From Solimonas marina (GTDB lineage Bacteria > Pseudomonadota > Gammaproteobacteria > Nevskiales > Nevskiaceae), in assembly GCF_012241385.1 (NCBI RefSeq), contig NZ_JAAVXB010000017.1, positions 1 to 64,000 of the forward strand: DNA of 64,000 nucleotides. Direction: 5' to 3'. Positions 63,970 to 64,000 of this stretch are shown in pieces. The position numbers were made by a program, and so were the translations under genes. Every line of letters starts with the position of its first letter. Position 1 is the first letter of the stretch. The notes beneath the pieces were generated by a model. That model was not told the origin of the DNA, made no database searches, and saw nothing but the letters and a program-made list of their open reading frames with translations.

Positions 63970-64000
63970 ATGCTTGCAACAGGGCGTCACGCATGAGGAC

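Overview
The window is 64 kb of a high-GC (roughly 65-68 % by eye) proteobacterial chromosome. DjlA, Uup, UvrB, MotAB, a quinohemoprotein alcohol dehydrogenase, a HiPIP and a PqqU-type receptor suggest a gammaproteobacterium near Xanthomonadales/Nevskiales. A betaproteobacterium is not excluded, and I cannot name the genus.

Layout. 1-2.7 kb: right end of an integrated filamentous phage (coat protein start, small membrane protein, ssDNA-binding protein, HUH Rep, small protein, divergent repressor with four phased operators) abutting tRNA-Val(GAC). 2.8-6.0 kb: a lipoprotein acid phosphatase behind a Pho box, then a MauG-type dihaem peroxidase. 6-30 kb: mostly core genes (uvrB, motAB, uup, aspartate aminotransferase, tRNA-Asn, EamA, MscS, two AI-2E permeases, cspA, a two-component system divergent from an EF-hand protein, a sterol-desaturase-like enzyme, a TlpA-like protein, a sorbosone-dehydrogenase-like lipoprotein, djlA, yihY) plus two tandem lipoprotein esterases. 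A DUF2256 gene here overlaps an internally deleted photolyase-like remnant. 30-35 kb: patatin lipase, then an ECF sigma/anti-sigma pair divergent from a catalase-type peroxidase and a cytochrome b561, with twin matching ECF promoters. 36-42 kb: lldR, the L-lactate oxidation genes in the order E-G-F, and an AcoR-type sigma-54 activator. 42-47 kb: trhO, an M61 peptidase and a Tat-exported phospholipase C. 47-53 kb: a MarR-controlled FAD oxidase / ABC transporter / cytosine-deaminase-like operon. 53-64 kb: a PQQ alcohol-oxidation module (outer-membrane protein, AldA, PQQ dehydrogenase, HiPIP), a TetR/aldo-keto reductase pair, a PqqU-like PQQ receptor and a short adenylate kinase.

How the right half may work together. 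Three promoters, for the alcohol-oxidation operon (58.7 kb), pqqU (63.06 kb) and adk (63.32 kb), carry sigma-54 -24/-12 elements. Both intergenic regions hold the same inverted repeat (TGTCGC-N5-GCGACA) at enhancer distance. The only sigma-54 activator in the window lies just after the lactate genes. A coherent but untested reading is a sigma-54 regulon that takes up PQQ through PqqU, oxidises a diol such as 1,2-propanediol in the periplasm, turns the aldehyde into lactate or glycolate with AldA, and feeds lactate to LldEGF. A 22-base element shared by the MarR locus and the alcohol-oxidation promoter may add a second control layer.

Opposite-strand reading frames of several hundred codons are common here because of the GC-rich third codon positions, and were not annotated.
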